A stretch of 64,000 nt of DNA from Maratus speciosus (GCA_963932465.1 OZ010794.1:444355502-444419501); one strand, 5' to 3'; shown: positions 46,945 to 58,737, numbered from the stretch's first letter. The notes: generated from the sequence alone by a model not told the origin. Translations and numbers: made by a program.

Positions 46945-47438
46945 TTAAAGAGTTAAATTATTTTTTAAATAAAAAATCTTCAAATATCAAAATTTTTCTA
47001 TTGTTTAAATTTATGAAAAAACTGTTAAATAGAAAAAATATATTAATTTACAAAAAAAATATATTAATTTACAAAAAAATATTACATTTATTAGAATTAT
47101 GGAAAATATTTTTGCCCTACTTTTTACTTTCTGGTTGCAGTAACTAATTAATGATCAAAATCTCCAATCCGACCACCACCTGAAATTTACACTACTTCCC
47201 CATTCTTTGCTCCGCCCGCATTAAAAAGAAATTATAAGTACTTCTTTTTATTTTGCCCTATATGTTGCTCTATAGTAATAGAAAAAAATTCCATACACCC
47301 ACATCCTGACCACGATTTAGAGTATAAAAAAGACAAACAGCAGAAGCCATCGAAATACCGAATATCCACGCCTATCTCTACCAAATAACGAAGATTATCT
47401 TTTTTTATGTTCGGAAGAGAAGGGGCATGTTAACACAT

Positions 47439-47439
<1 letters not shown>

Positions 47440-47475
<36 letters not shown>
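47440..47475. repeat. (TA)n microsatellite
   Basis: About 17 TA units inside the inner right arm. The outer arm has no such run at the matching place. Confidence 0.9.
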
Positions 47476-47476
<1 letters not shown>

Positions 47477-48479
47477 CCGCGGGTTAATTGATTAGAATGG
47501 ATTGAATGGATAAAATAAAAATTCAAATAGAAGTCTAATTCAATATATTTCTGTTAATTTTCATGGCAAAAGCCTATAAAGCACTTTTGCCATCGAAACA
47601 ACCTCCATTGATAGTTTTCGACAAACACAATTCCAGCTAAGGCGACCACTTTGGCGCACATATCGTGATTGCAAAACATGGTTGAGAAAACAAAATATGT
47701 ATCTGACACATTTTGCTGGATTACACCGTCATCTACAACGATTCGAAAAAAATGTTAAAGCAAAAGCTGCGCATTTTTTCCGAACAGTCCGAATCTGAAA
47801 TAAAAAATGGGGATTATCATTTAATATTTCAAAGTTGGAACGCCTCTGACCCCCAGGTTTTCCGGGTGGGGTGTCAACTTTGGTATCACGGAATAGCTTT
47901 TTAAAAAATATTTAACACATATTTTTTTGTTTTTCAATCTTATATGAATTTCTTGAGTTATTCGACTGTTTCCAGACTTTTCGGACACCCTGTATTTTGT
48001 CACATTTGATATTTTATTGTAATAATAAATAAATAAATAAACAATTTTCTACATCATCCTTCCTTTATGAAAATTAAAGCGTCGTCTCCCCCAGAAATAA
48101 TCAATAGAGCTTAAAGAGTTCACTTATTTTTTAAAAGAAAAAATTTAAAAGATCAAAAATTTTCAATTGTTTAAAATTATTAATTTTAATATGAAAAAAT
48201 TGTTCAATTGAAAAATATTTTCAATTGCAATAAATTATTACGTTTATAAGAATTATTGAAAAAAATCTGCTCGACTTGATATTTTGGTGTTACAGTAACT
48301 AATCAGTCATAAAAACATATAACTCCACCCCCATTGAAATTTATGCTACTTCCTCATCCTTTGCTCAGACAGCATAATAAGTTTTTATATGTTTTTTTCT
48401 TAATATTTTGTACTATATGTTATTCTATAGTAATAATTTTTAAAAACTGTACACCCGCATCAGCCTACTGAATTAGATG

Positions 48480-48486
<7 letters not shown>

Positions 48487-48516
<30 letters not shown>

Positions 48517-48611
48517 AGCAGAAGCCATCAAAACGCAGAACACCTGAATACCCCGCCCCCCAAATAATGAAGATTATCCTTTTTCTGTTCGGGGGGGGGG
48601 GCGGGGGGAGG
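48487..48611. repeat. Poly(A) and poly(G) runs
   Basis: A run of about 26 As (48487-48512) and a G-rich run (48590-48611) in the outer right arm. Confidence 0.85.
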
Positions 48612-49171
48612 TGTATATTTACACGTTAAAAAATCAAAATACGCAGGTTATTATTTCGAAATGATTGACTGGATAAAAAATTAGACAAATAGAGTGCTAA
48701 TTTAATATTTTTCTATTAATTTTTATGGAAAAATCATATAAAGCGTCATCGAAACAACCACCACTGATGGTTTTCTTGAAACACTATTCCCGCAAAAGAC
48801 GGCAACTTTGACGTTAAAAGTTCTGACCAATCACATTTCGAGATGTCAAAACCGGGTTGGGAAAACCAAAATATGTATCTGTTTTATTTGTTCGATTACA
48901 CCGTGATCAACGAGGATTAGAAAAAAATGTTAAATACAAAAGTTACGTATTTTTGCCCATAGAATCCGAATGTGCAATAAAAAATGGGGGTTATCATTTA
49001 AGATTTCAAAGTTGGACCCCCTCTGATCCCCGGGGGTTCGGTTGCGGGGGTCAAATTTGGTATCACTGAGTAGCTTTTTTTAAAATATTTAACACGTATA
49101 TATTCATTTTTCAATCTGCTTCGTATTTCTCGAGTTATTCGACCGTTTCCAGACTTTTCGGACACCCTGTA

Positions 49172-49605
49172 TATCAATCTAATATGACATTTTTCTACAA
49201 ATTTATTTGCCGTGTGATTAAAAAAAAAATGCAAAAGATGTAAGTTTTTCTTATATTTTACTTGACTAACGCGTTTAACATTTCTCATCGGTAATTTAGA
49301 GCATTTTATTACCATTTTAAATGCTTTATTTATTATTTTTTCGAAAATAATGCTTTATGCATGAGCATTTTCACGCAACTGTGTTGTTTCTCTTTGTGTT
49401 ACTTTCTACGAGATAAGATAAAACTTTTGCGTTTGAAATATTTTAATTTAATAGAAATATTAAACCATTAAGGACGAGCCTCTTTTACACTTCTTTTAAT
49501 TCTTCGACACCAGTCATTTCCATATTGTAATTTTGAATTAGTTAATCGCTCAAAATTTGAGATTTGATAATTTAAAAATTTTCAAACTAAAATACTGGTA
49601 TTTAA
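49172..49605. other. Unassigned AT-rich sequence
   Basis: Contains TTAAACCATTAAGGACGAG near 49472, which resembles a piggyBac-like end, but no partner end was found. Confidence 0.4.
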
Positions 49606-51236
49606 CCCCTTAAGGGTCGCTTAATTTTTGGAAAAACCATCAAATATGTACAGTCGTGGAAAAAAAAGGTAAACACCCCCTACTAACTGCTCAACAAATT
49701 ATCGTAGACGAAAGTTACTGGTACTGGGCGATTGGAAATAAAGTCTACTTTTAAATGATATATATAAAATTTGTTTAGGGGGCACCTACATATTAAAACA
49801 AATCCAAACTTCATTTTTTTCAATAGAAATACCCAAATTTAACGGGATATTTTAAATCTTCGGTTCAAACTATGCCTAGAAACCAAATTTCAAGTCATTT
49901 GAATGATAAATTTTTGAATTATAGACATTCAAAATTTAGTGCTTCTAATGTTAAATTACATTTTCATAATTTTATTTATATCTCCTGAAATTATGCTCCT
50001 AATGTGCTATTTTTTTGTGTAGCAATAATACTAATATACCCAAATATAAATACGTTGAATTTGCAATTTTTATAATTTTATGTTAGGAATGATGAAATGA
50101 ATTATGAAATTAATATTCGAAAAAATTATGAATTGCAACCTACAATTTTTTTGATGGATTTAGATATATTAATTCCTTTATGGAAATCCAAAATTTTACA
50201 TTTTTCTTCCAAGTAGTTTACAAATTATGCTTAAAAAACGGCGAAATGATGGCCGTCTATGATAGAAGTGACTAGATATTTTGAAATTTCTTATGCTATC
50301 CTGTAATTTAGCAGGTTTCAATGACTGCTTGAGTGTCTCTTAAGGTGCCTTGATCAAGAAGGAAGCTCTCTCGGTTAACAATCGTGTACCGAACTTCAAT
50401 TTGTATACAGCCCTTAAAATACGCTCGTTTTAAAATAATTAATTTCTCGGAAACTTATCGTACGAATTGCATAAAAATTTGTATTTAAGCTAATTGAAGG
50501 GTGTAGAGTTCATTTATGCTGTCAGAATTATGTACTGCTATTGAAAAAAACAAAGTTACGGTTCGTTTTAATATGTAGATGGCCCCCTAAGCCAATTTTA
50601 TATGCATCATTTAAAAGTAGACTTTATTTCCAATCGTTCGGTACCATTAAATTTCTTCTACGATAATTTGTTGAGGAGTTAGTAGGGGGTGTTTACTTTT
50701 TTTTTCCACGACTGTACCTATTTGTTTTATTACAGAAATTGAATAATTATAAGGTTGCTATATAAAATATGTAATTAGTTCTTTTTAAGGCGAAAAAAAA
50801 ATGTTATAGAAGAAATTCACATTTGTGGAAAAGCCATCATGCAAGAATTCTTTGTTTTAATGTTTGTTTTATACCATACAAATTAATGCGAATAAGACCT
50901 TTATTTTTCACATCATAGATCTTCATTTATCATCATGAAACAAATTTTTATAAATAGTATTTGAAATGATATAATATACATTAAATTTTGATTATTAATA
51001 ATTTTTTTGAGTGTGATATATTTCGAAACATGCAATACAAAGTCTAACATCACAATCAGCGCCAAAAACCAAACCCAAATTCTAATATTCAGACTTCACA
51101 CGGAAATGCCAGTTAAATTTTTTTTGTTTCAGAAGTTTTTTCCAGCTGTAAATCTCCAGCCCGGAAATAGGACGGGCATGAGAAATAAAGAACGACACCT
51201 CAGCCCGTGATATTGACGGGAGCGAGAATTAAGGGG
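49606..51236. mobile_element. piggyBac-like element carrying a nested element
   Basis: TTAA at 49602-49605 and 51237-51240. Ends are CCCCTTAAGGGTCGCT and, reversed, CCCCTTAATTCTCGCT. A hairpin CCCGT...ACGGG (51204-51220) lies 16 bases inside the right end. About 1.06 kb of it is the element at 49651-50714; the remaining ~565 bp has no transposase. Confidence 0.75.
49651..50714. mobile_element. TA-flanked long-TIR element (CAGTCG), copy 2
   Basis: Ends CAGTCGTGGAAAAAAAA are inverted with TA on both sides (49649-49650 and 50715-50716). Arms match for at least 170 bp (AAATTATCGTAGA, AATAAAGTCTACTTTTAAAT). It is the paralogue of 41546-43131 without the TTAA insertion. Confidence 0.92.
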
Positions 51237-51240
51237 TTAA

Positions 51241-51869
51241 ATTTAAAAGTTTTCTTCGCCTTACATGGCAAGCTTTCTTGCCTACCAATTTTCAAAGTAA
51301 CTTTCATTGTTATCAAAATTAACTATTCTTATGCAACTAGCGAATTACTGCGTATTATAATGAATAAATCATAGAATGCTTCCGAATAAATCATAGAATA
51401 CTTCCTTCTTCGCTGATACGATAATGTTAAAAAGGAGATGCTTTTCGGGCTAAAAAGCGACTGACACGTGTTAGATCAAATGTGTAAAAAACAAATTTCA
51501 TCGGCGAACATTCACTGTATTATATAATATTTTCTTCTCATATAGGTATAGTTGCACACATATGTCACTCTTTTATAACTAGAGAGTGGACAAGCAATTG
51601 CTTGTCCATTTCTTAACACGGGAGAAGTATAGGAATCTAAGGTGAAGGAATTGTCCCTATGATTTCATACATAGAATGTGCAGGTATTAAAGTGAAATTA
51701 ATAATTTAATTGATTAAATACATTTAACTAATTAATATTAATCAAGTGTAAACTCTTCCGGGTTGCATGTAGCCTTCATATTATTGAAAGAAATAAAGTG
51801 CTAAAACGAACGAGACAACCTCTAAAATAATGATTTACCTTTAAATATTTTTACCCTGCCACATCACTC
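51241..51869. other. Spacer with a 20-bp perfect palindrome
   Basis: GGACAAGCAATTGCTTGTCC at 51588-51607 is a perfect palindrome of unknown role. Nothing else is recognised. Confidence 0.6.
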
Positions 51870-54411
51870 TACTGAGCTGCGGCAAGATGCATTCAATAAC
51901 TGAAAATATATGATTAAAATTCATTAAGGGGCTGTGCATATATAACGTTATCATTTTAGGAGGGAGGGGGAGGGGGGGTTCGTCTTTTGATATCGTTATC
52001 ATTTTTGATCCAACCAAAATTTTCTCTTTTTATTTATAACTTGGCCTTTACATCAAAATAGAATGTTATCTTTTTTTAGTCTGCTATCTATTTTTTATGA
52101 AAGTACAAAGTTATTAAAATCATTAAATGATTATAAAATTATTTAATTCCAAATTTCCTATTTCTTCTGTCATATGTGTATGCATATATAATTCGCTTTT
52201 CGAGAAACCATATGTGAAATATGTTTCATATGATAACTGTGTTTACTAGTAAATAAAAGAGAAAGAATGTTGTCTACCTGTTTTGGTGATAAGAAGCTCT
52301 GTCTCCCCCCCCCCCTTTCCCGTGCGGGGTCAAGTGCAAGAAAACATTATTACTGTTGAATGCATTATGTAACAAAAACCTATTATAAAATACTTTTAAA
52401 TAGTAACTATTTCTTTTAAGTGTTATTTGATAAAAAGTTATTTCATATATAAAGTGATATTTTATTGAGTTCTCTTCATTTGAATCAATGAAGTATCAAA
52501 AATAAATGTAACCATATTTGTATATCACTCCGAGCAAAAGAAAAAAAATTTCAAAAATGAAAAATTTTTTAGACACTGTTAACGATATCATTGCGGGGGG
52601 GGGGGGGTGTTTAAGGGATGATAACGTATGATATCGTACGGGGAAGAGGGGGTTCAAGATTGCCGAAAAATTGATAACATTATAAATGCACAGCCCCTAA
52701 GAAGCAAGAGCGTTTAAAATATTATAAACGTTTTTCTTCAAAATATTCCCGGTGTAAAAGTTTAATATTTTTCACTCCATTTTATTGCAATGACAAAAAA
52801 AGCATATTTGTGTTTTTATTAAATTTCAAAAATAAAGGTATAAAAAATTATGTTTCGGTTATTGTTTCTCATTATTTTTTAAATAATACCAACTTAGAAA
52901 ATAATAAAAATTCGATAAAACGATAATGCATATTTTATAACGACAACGACAAAATCCTGAAATCCGGGTTCAGAATTAGATTTTTTTTTTCGGCCCTGTC
53001 AACTACCAGAAAGTGGTCAGCGTTAGAAAGGAAGTGAAAGGACCTTAGTCGAGCACGGTGAAAGCTGCGCCCCGTGAATTTTGCAGTGGTCTCCAATCTC
53101 CACAGATACGAAAATGAAGTTCGAAGCCGCAACGATCGTCCGAAGCTTTAAAAATCTTAAATTTTATTGCAAATTATTTATTTTATCTCATATTTTAAAA
53201 TAAACATTGTAGTGCTATTCAAAAACTTTAAAAAAATACCCTTTTTATATCTCATTGTTATACGGTTGCATACTGTTCTCAGTGTTTTTATACTAGTAGA
53301 GTACTCAACATCAACTGTACAAGTCTGTCCACTAATGTCACTTTGCATAATATTTAATAATCCAGAGTCCAAAATTTAATTTTTTTAAACTTTTTTTCTG
53401 TGGCAAGGTGCATTAAATAACTTAAAAAGGATAGTTTAAATTAAAAAAAAGAAAAGTGCTCAGGCAAACTGATGGCATTGACCTCACAGGCTATTCACAC
53501 TAATTGTATATTGCATTCTTATTTCAAAGAATAATACCCCTCGAAAAACAAAGAAATCGACAAAAAAAACAAAAAAAAAACAATTTAGCTAAATTAAAGG
53601 GGGCTTGCTCCCCCATTTCCCTTCTTGATACTTAACCAATAAACCTCCAAATCTAATCAGGAAAGTATCTTATCAGAATAAACCGGTATACTAAATTAGA
53701 AGCAAAAGCAAACCTGATAATGCTGCATGAAACACCAATATATCTAAATTAAGGGGGATTAGTTTCCCGTCCCTCCTTTATACTTAGCCAACGAACCAGC
53801 GCCTTATCAGAATGAACTTTTATCAAAAATTTTAAGAAGCAAATCGGATATTTCTATCAAGAGTTATCGTGTTAATTTCATACATAAATAAACTTCAAGC
53901 AATTAAGCTGTAAATGAAAGAAAAAGAAAAGTTTAAAATACTATATACATTTTTTTTTAAAATTATTCCTGGTGTCGGTTAATATTTTAATTCTATTTTA
54001 TTGAAATGAGAAAGTAAACATATTTCTCTTTTTTTTTTTTTTATTAAATTTCAAAAAAAAAAAGGAAAAATTACATATGTATACATATATATTTCGGTTA
54101 TTGTTTCTCATTATTCTTAAAGTAATAAAAACATAGAAAACAATAAAACTCGATAAAACGATAACACTTATTTTATAACGACAACAACAAAATCCTGAAA
54201 AATAATTTCGAAGCTGCATTTTATTGCTAATATTTTATTTTAGCTCATATTTTGAAATAAGAATGGCAATGCTATTCAAGATACTTAAAAAATACCCTTT
54301 TCATATCTAATTGTTATACGGTTGCATACTGAGTTTTTAGACTAGTACATCAGAAGTCTCAGCATCATTTTGCATAATATTTATTAACCCAGAATCCGCA
54401 ATTTAATTTTT
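51870..54411. repeat. Degenerate tandem duplication block
   Basis: GCGGCAAGATGCATTCAATAAC (near 51888) recurs as GTGGCAAGGTGCATTAAATAAC (near 53401). The segment 52720-53390 recurs at 53930-54411 (for example ACAAAATCCTGAAA, CATACTG, TTTGCATAATATTTA). Copies differ by insertions: a TIR element at 51926-52698, a ~155-bp stretch at about 52962-53118, and Helentron copy C after 54411. Confidence 0.75.
51926..52698. mobile_element. TIR element (AAGGGGCTGTGCAT)
   Basis: AAGGGGCTGTGCATATATAA at 51926 is mirrored by TTATAAATGCACAGCCCCT ending at 52698. It includes G and C runs and GATATCGTTATC repeats. It interrupts the tandem duplication block. The target duplication is not clear. Confidence 0.7.
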
Positions 54412-55330
54412 ACTTTCTTCTATCTTTACAAGAAGAAAGCATTGGTTTCGTAAAAATTTTCGACCCTCGGTTTTCGACGGATTTACACGTTTTAGGGGTC
54501 AGAGATTCCGAAAAACATGTTTTTACAAAATGTCTGTCTGTGAGTCTGTGAATCTGTGAGCTTGTCTGTCTGTATGGGACACAGATTTTGTTGGCGCTCT
54601 ATCTCGAGAATTAATGCACGGAATTTGATAAAAATTTATTTTCAGTTAGTCCCTGATATAAATTGGTGCTGATTAGTTTTTGGTGTAAATCGCCCAACAG
54701 GTGGCGCTGCTATGCAACATTATTCACGATTTCCGCAATAGCTTAATCTCTAGAACTAATGCACGGATTTTTATCAAACTTCAGATTCAGTTAGTCCTTG
54801 ACATGAATTGAAGTTTTATACATTTTGGTGTAAATTGCTCAACAGGTGGCGCTGCTATATTATATTTTTCAGAATTTTCACTATAGGTGTATCTCAAGAA
54901 CTAATTCACGAATTTTCATCAAACTTCAGAAACAGTTAGTCCTTGGCATCAATCGACATTTTATACATTTTGGTGTAAATCGCTCAACAGGTGGCGCTGC
55001 TATGCTTTTTTGCGATTTCCGCAATAGCTCTATCTCAAGAACTAATACCTGGATTTTCAACGAACTTCAGATTCAGGTATACCTGGATATGAAATAGTGC
55101 TGTTTATGTTTTGGTGCAAATCGCTCAACAGTTAGCGCTGCTATGCTATATTTTTCAGAATTTCCGCTATATCTTTATCTCATGAACTAATGCACGAATT
55201 TTCATCAAACTTCAAATTCAGATATACTTTGATATGAATTGATGCTAAATTGATGTAATTTTTTGTAATATTTAAATAATTGACGTGATTTATATAGACG
55301 AAATTTTTGTGATACCACAACATACTAGTT
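54412..55330 (+). mobile_element. Helentron-like element, ACTTTC family, copy C
   Basis: It starts ACTTTCTTCTATC with the module TTTTCGACGGATTTACACGT and a GTCTGTCTGTGAGTC tract. Then come about four ~140-145-bp units with GGTGGCGCTGCTAT (54701, 54846, 54991, 55131), which differ from those of copies A and B. The 3' end is CATACTAGTT. The empty site at 53381-53390 (seven Ts then AAAC) fits insertion of ACTTTC...CTAGTT into the T run without target duplication. Confidence 0.85.
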
Positions 55331-55456
55331 TTAAACTTCTATATGTATTTATAAGCATTTAAGATTTCTTGAAGCTTCTAGAAGCTTTAGAAATATAACA
55401 TTAAACACAGTTTTATGCATTGATGTTCTGATGAACTGCTTCTCCTGGTCGTTTTT

Positions 55457-55930
55457 AGGTGCGTTCGTAATTATATACATACGTAGCACCTATAGTCGTC
55501 GTCTTCTCCGTCCGTCTGTCCGCGTATAACAGAGCAAAAACTATCCAACCGAATGGTTTGAAATTATATATATATAAACGTTGCAGAATTTTGTCGAGTC
55601 ATATAAAATTTTAAGAAACCGAACCAAAACTTAAAAATATATTAATAAAAGTTTTCTTCATTCTGTTAAATCCTATCATACGTAATAAATTCAGCGATAT
55701 CCCATGATAGGTAAGGATTCTAGGTTGCCATGGTGATGACGTACTATTTAAGATAGAGTAATATCATTTCTGTATTACTGAATTTAATATATTCACTCGT
55801 AATAATTTTGTATTCATTCATTTTTGCATATGAGTGCAACAGCTACTTCATCAAGATCTGAATATTTATAAAACTAGTTGTAGTAGGAATGCACCTCACT
55901 TGTCACGTCTGACGTACATTCCGACTTGTT
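55457..55930 (+). mobile_element. Helentron-like element, AGGTGCG family, short copy
   Basis: It starts AGGTGCGTTCGTAATTATAT after five Ts, has the terminal hairpin (ACGTAGCACCT), a GTCCGTCTGTCC box, one copy of the unit starting CCAACCGAATGG, and the 3' module ACTAGTTGTAGTAGGAATGC ... TTCCGACTTG. It lacks the array of the copy at 8474-11173. Unit 2 of the duplication (about 59030-59050) is uninterrupted. Confidence 0.82.
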
Positions 55931-56424
55931 TAAAATGAAAAATACATTTCTTCCTTTTTTCAGGGGAGCTATCCCCTCCCCCTGATGTCTCTTTAATTTT
56001 ATGTTGACAATTTCCAGTAATTGTGCAAATTTTAGGATTCGACTGTGTATATAAGAATTACAGGAGATTGCGTCCTGTCTTTAAAGGTATACTTACTTTT
56101 CAACCACAGAACATCAGCATATGTTATAAAACATCCTGTAAGAAATATGCTTATACTTACACAAATGTAAACTACTCATACGAGACTTTCATCCAGTTCA
56201 CACGTCCAACGTTTTTATAATTTTCGTTTGGAAAAACTGTGTTGGTGATCGTTCTATAATAGTTAAAAGTAAGCTTTTATCTAAATAAATTTTTATCCAA
56301 GCGTACTAAAATCTCTCGAAATTAGGCTATATTTCCAAAAAAAAGTGTCAAAATTATACGATTTACTTGGATTTATTTATTTATTTTTGATACGAGGCTT
56401 AGTGCCGTTTAGCTAGCACATATA

Positions 56425-57504
56425 GGGGAAAGTATGGGAATGGCTCTCACTTAAGGGAAAAAATGAATAGCTAGTCAAATTTAGACGAAAAAAATCAACA
56501 TTTTATTAACGAAGTATAACTCCAAAGCATAAGAAACAGTTTGCAATCAACTAATTTTCATAAAAGTTTTAGGAATTTTTTTTATCGTTTTATTTAAATA
56601 ACCATCGATTGAGCGGTAAGGCCCGACATGGTAGGGTAATTGCGCTCAGAGTTTGAATACAACATTTAAGTAAGACAAAAGTCAGCCCACGCCACTGCAG
56701 ACTTTTTTTAACCACTTTACACATATTCAGTGGTGGAAAATTGGCGCAGAGGCGGAGCCTATTGACACCACTAAATTATAGTAGTATTTTGCCTCTTATC
56801 TAATGATCAAATTTCTGCGTTATTATTAAACGGAATAATAGCATAAAAATTTAGTGGTGGCAATAGGCTCCACCTCTGCGCCAATTTTCCACCACTGTAT
56901 ATTGTGCACACATATTGTGTTAGACATATAGTGGGCTACTTTATTTATATTTAGGTTTTTTGATTTTCACAACTTTTTTGATATCGTAAAATTCTCATTT
57001 AATGACATATGAATTAAGGCGAAAACAGGGGAATTTTACCATTTCAAAAAAGTGGTGTCAATCAACAAATTTGAATTTAAAAAAAGTTGCCCACTGGCAA
57101 CACTTCTTCTGGAATTCCACGTGAGCGCCATTACCCGTTAGCGCCATGTTGGGTTTTAATGCATTATAATTGGTGTAACAACACACTACAAAAATAAATA
57201 AAAGCATGAAAGTTCAGTTAAATGTATATATTCTGTAGACATAATGAGTAAATTAATATTTGAAAATAAGAGTGTACACTTACCTTCAAGTTATATGTTG
57301 TAGAATTTTATAATAAAACAACTTCAAACTAATAACGTGAGGACACAAAAATACTTTCCTTCCGACGGGCACTAAATCCTTACTGGGAACTTAGGACGAA
57401 GTTCGCTAGGTGCCGGTATCGATCGCAAGTTTTCAATTCTATTCTGTTTAGATATATTTGGTGAGCGGGATTACTCTTCTGAGCGTCATCGCCCTACTTT
57501 CCCC
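56425..57504. mobile_element. TA-flanked TIR element (GGGGAAAGTA)
   Basis: GGGGAAAGTATGGGAATG and, reversed, GGGGAAAGTAGGGCGATG, with TA at 56423-56424 and 57505-57506. Unit 2 of the duplication is uninterrupted at about 60519 (TCTAGCACAAAAATTAGATT). A MITE at 56728-56897 is nested inside. No transposase. Confidence 0.82.
56728..56897. mobile_element. 170-bp palindromic MITE (CAGTGGTGGAAAATTGG)
   Basis: Arms of about 50 bp are almost exactly inverted (CAGTGGTGGAAAATTGGCGC, AGGCGGAGCCTATTG). The right side is followed by TATATT and the left is preceded by ATATT, so the target may be about 5 bp, or TA with a mutation. Confidence 0.82.
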
Positions 57505-58274
57505 TAATCAGATTATCATACTTGCCAACTTCAGACTTAATTTCAGTAAAATGTGAGTTAATTTGAACCAGGTAAAACAGGAGTCTAACCGGGAAATATT
57601 TTAGATGTATCATTAACTATTTATTTTCCCCTTTACATACGAGATTTTTTTTATATCATTTCTTTTTTTTTTTAATTCTGATTCGAAACATTTTTATCCT
57701 GGTTTATATTACCTCACTACGGAAGTTAAATCGTAAGTTGGAAAGTATGGATTATGTTTTGCGCATTAACCGAAATGTTCACCGACTTATTTTCTCAATA
57801 AATGTCTAAAATAAATATTCCGCATCAGCTAAAACAGAAAAAATATAGGAAAACATATAATTTTTCGAATAACAAATTTTAAAATATTCACAGTGTTATG
57901 AAAAACTGGCTTCTTAGTCGGAAATTTTTATAAGAGTCTGCCTAGCTAAAAGAAATAAAAAAGAGTTAAAACGACTTCTCTTTTTCGCTAATTTACATCC
58001 GACTATATTAATTAAAAAATTCCTTCTGCATTGCAGCACTGGTTTCAAACGTCTTTTAAATTATCTCTTCCTTGTTGAATGAAAAATTCCATGTTAAATG
58101 AAACTTTTTTTGAGAAAAAAGCGCAATTATCATTTTGAATGCAGAACAGAATAGAAAAAGTAAGAGTACTTTTTTTTTTTGTTTACTCGCTATTCATAGT
58201 TGCAAAAATGGAGATTTTTGCGTCTTCAAAGTGTTAATTCTGAAATGAGTTTCCTTCAAAAATATTACCTTATT

Positions 58275-58279
<5 letters not shown>

Positions 58280-58311
<32 letters not shown>
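58280..58311. repeat. Poly(T) run
   Basis: About 32 consecutive Ts. Unit 2 carries similar T runs at about 60961-60986. Confidence 0.9.
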
Positions 58312-58315
<4 letters not shown>

Positions 58316-58499
58316 GTGCATAACGCTATTTCAAAAATTTAAAGTCCTTTATTAATTAAAAAACTGACTTTTTTTTCATGTTAAACAATTTGCCACATTT
58401 TCTAAAAAATAATTATGTTTATTACTAAACAAATAATTATAAGATAATTTTCATGCCAGCGGAATGTATAAAATTTAATTTTAAAAGTGGGTTTATTAA

Positions 58500-58737
58500 C
58501 CCTTAAATGTCAATGGTAGCATATATGCTACGACCACTTTTTCCAATTTAGTGTCTTTTTTAATTCAGATGTGCCAAATTCATACCAGAAATTTAAAACA
58601 ACAATATTTGCTTTATTTATTAACAGACATTCTGTCGTTAAATAAAGCAAAATTTAAGTTTGAAATTTTGTGGTATGAAATCAGATAATCCAAATTACGG
58701 AATTTCTAGAACGTATTCAGCCATGGGAATTAGAGGG
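58500..58737. mobile_element. piggyBac-like MITE (238 bp)
   Basis: TTAA at 58496-58499 and 58738-58741. Ends are CCCTTAAATG and, reversed, CCCTCTAATTCC. The perfect palindrome GTAGCATATATGCTAC (58516-58531) lies 16 bases inside the left end. Duplicate unit 2 at about 61297-61318 shows the empty target (TTTATTGATTTTGACGTC). Confidence 0.9.

Larger units (their letters stand above)
44540..49169. mobile_element. TA-flanked long-inverted-repeat element with duplicated right arm
   Basis: The left arm starts CAGGGTGTCTGAAAAGTCTG at 44540. Two right arms, reversed, start the same way at 47992 and 49169. TA lies next to all three. Arms are at least 1.1 kb (matches include TTTAATTTTCAT with GGGGGAGA near 45740, and its inverse near 46690 and 48070). 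The two right arms, about 46632-47992 and 47995-49169, are a tandem duplication. No transposase was found. Confidence 0.85.
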
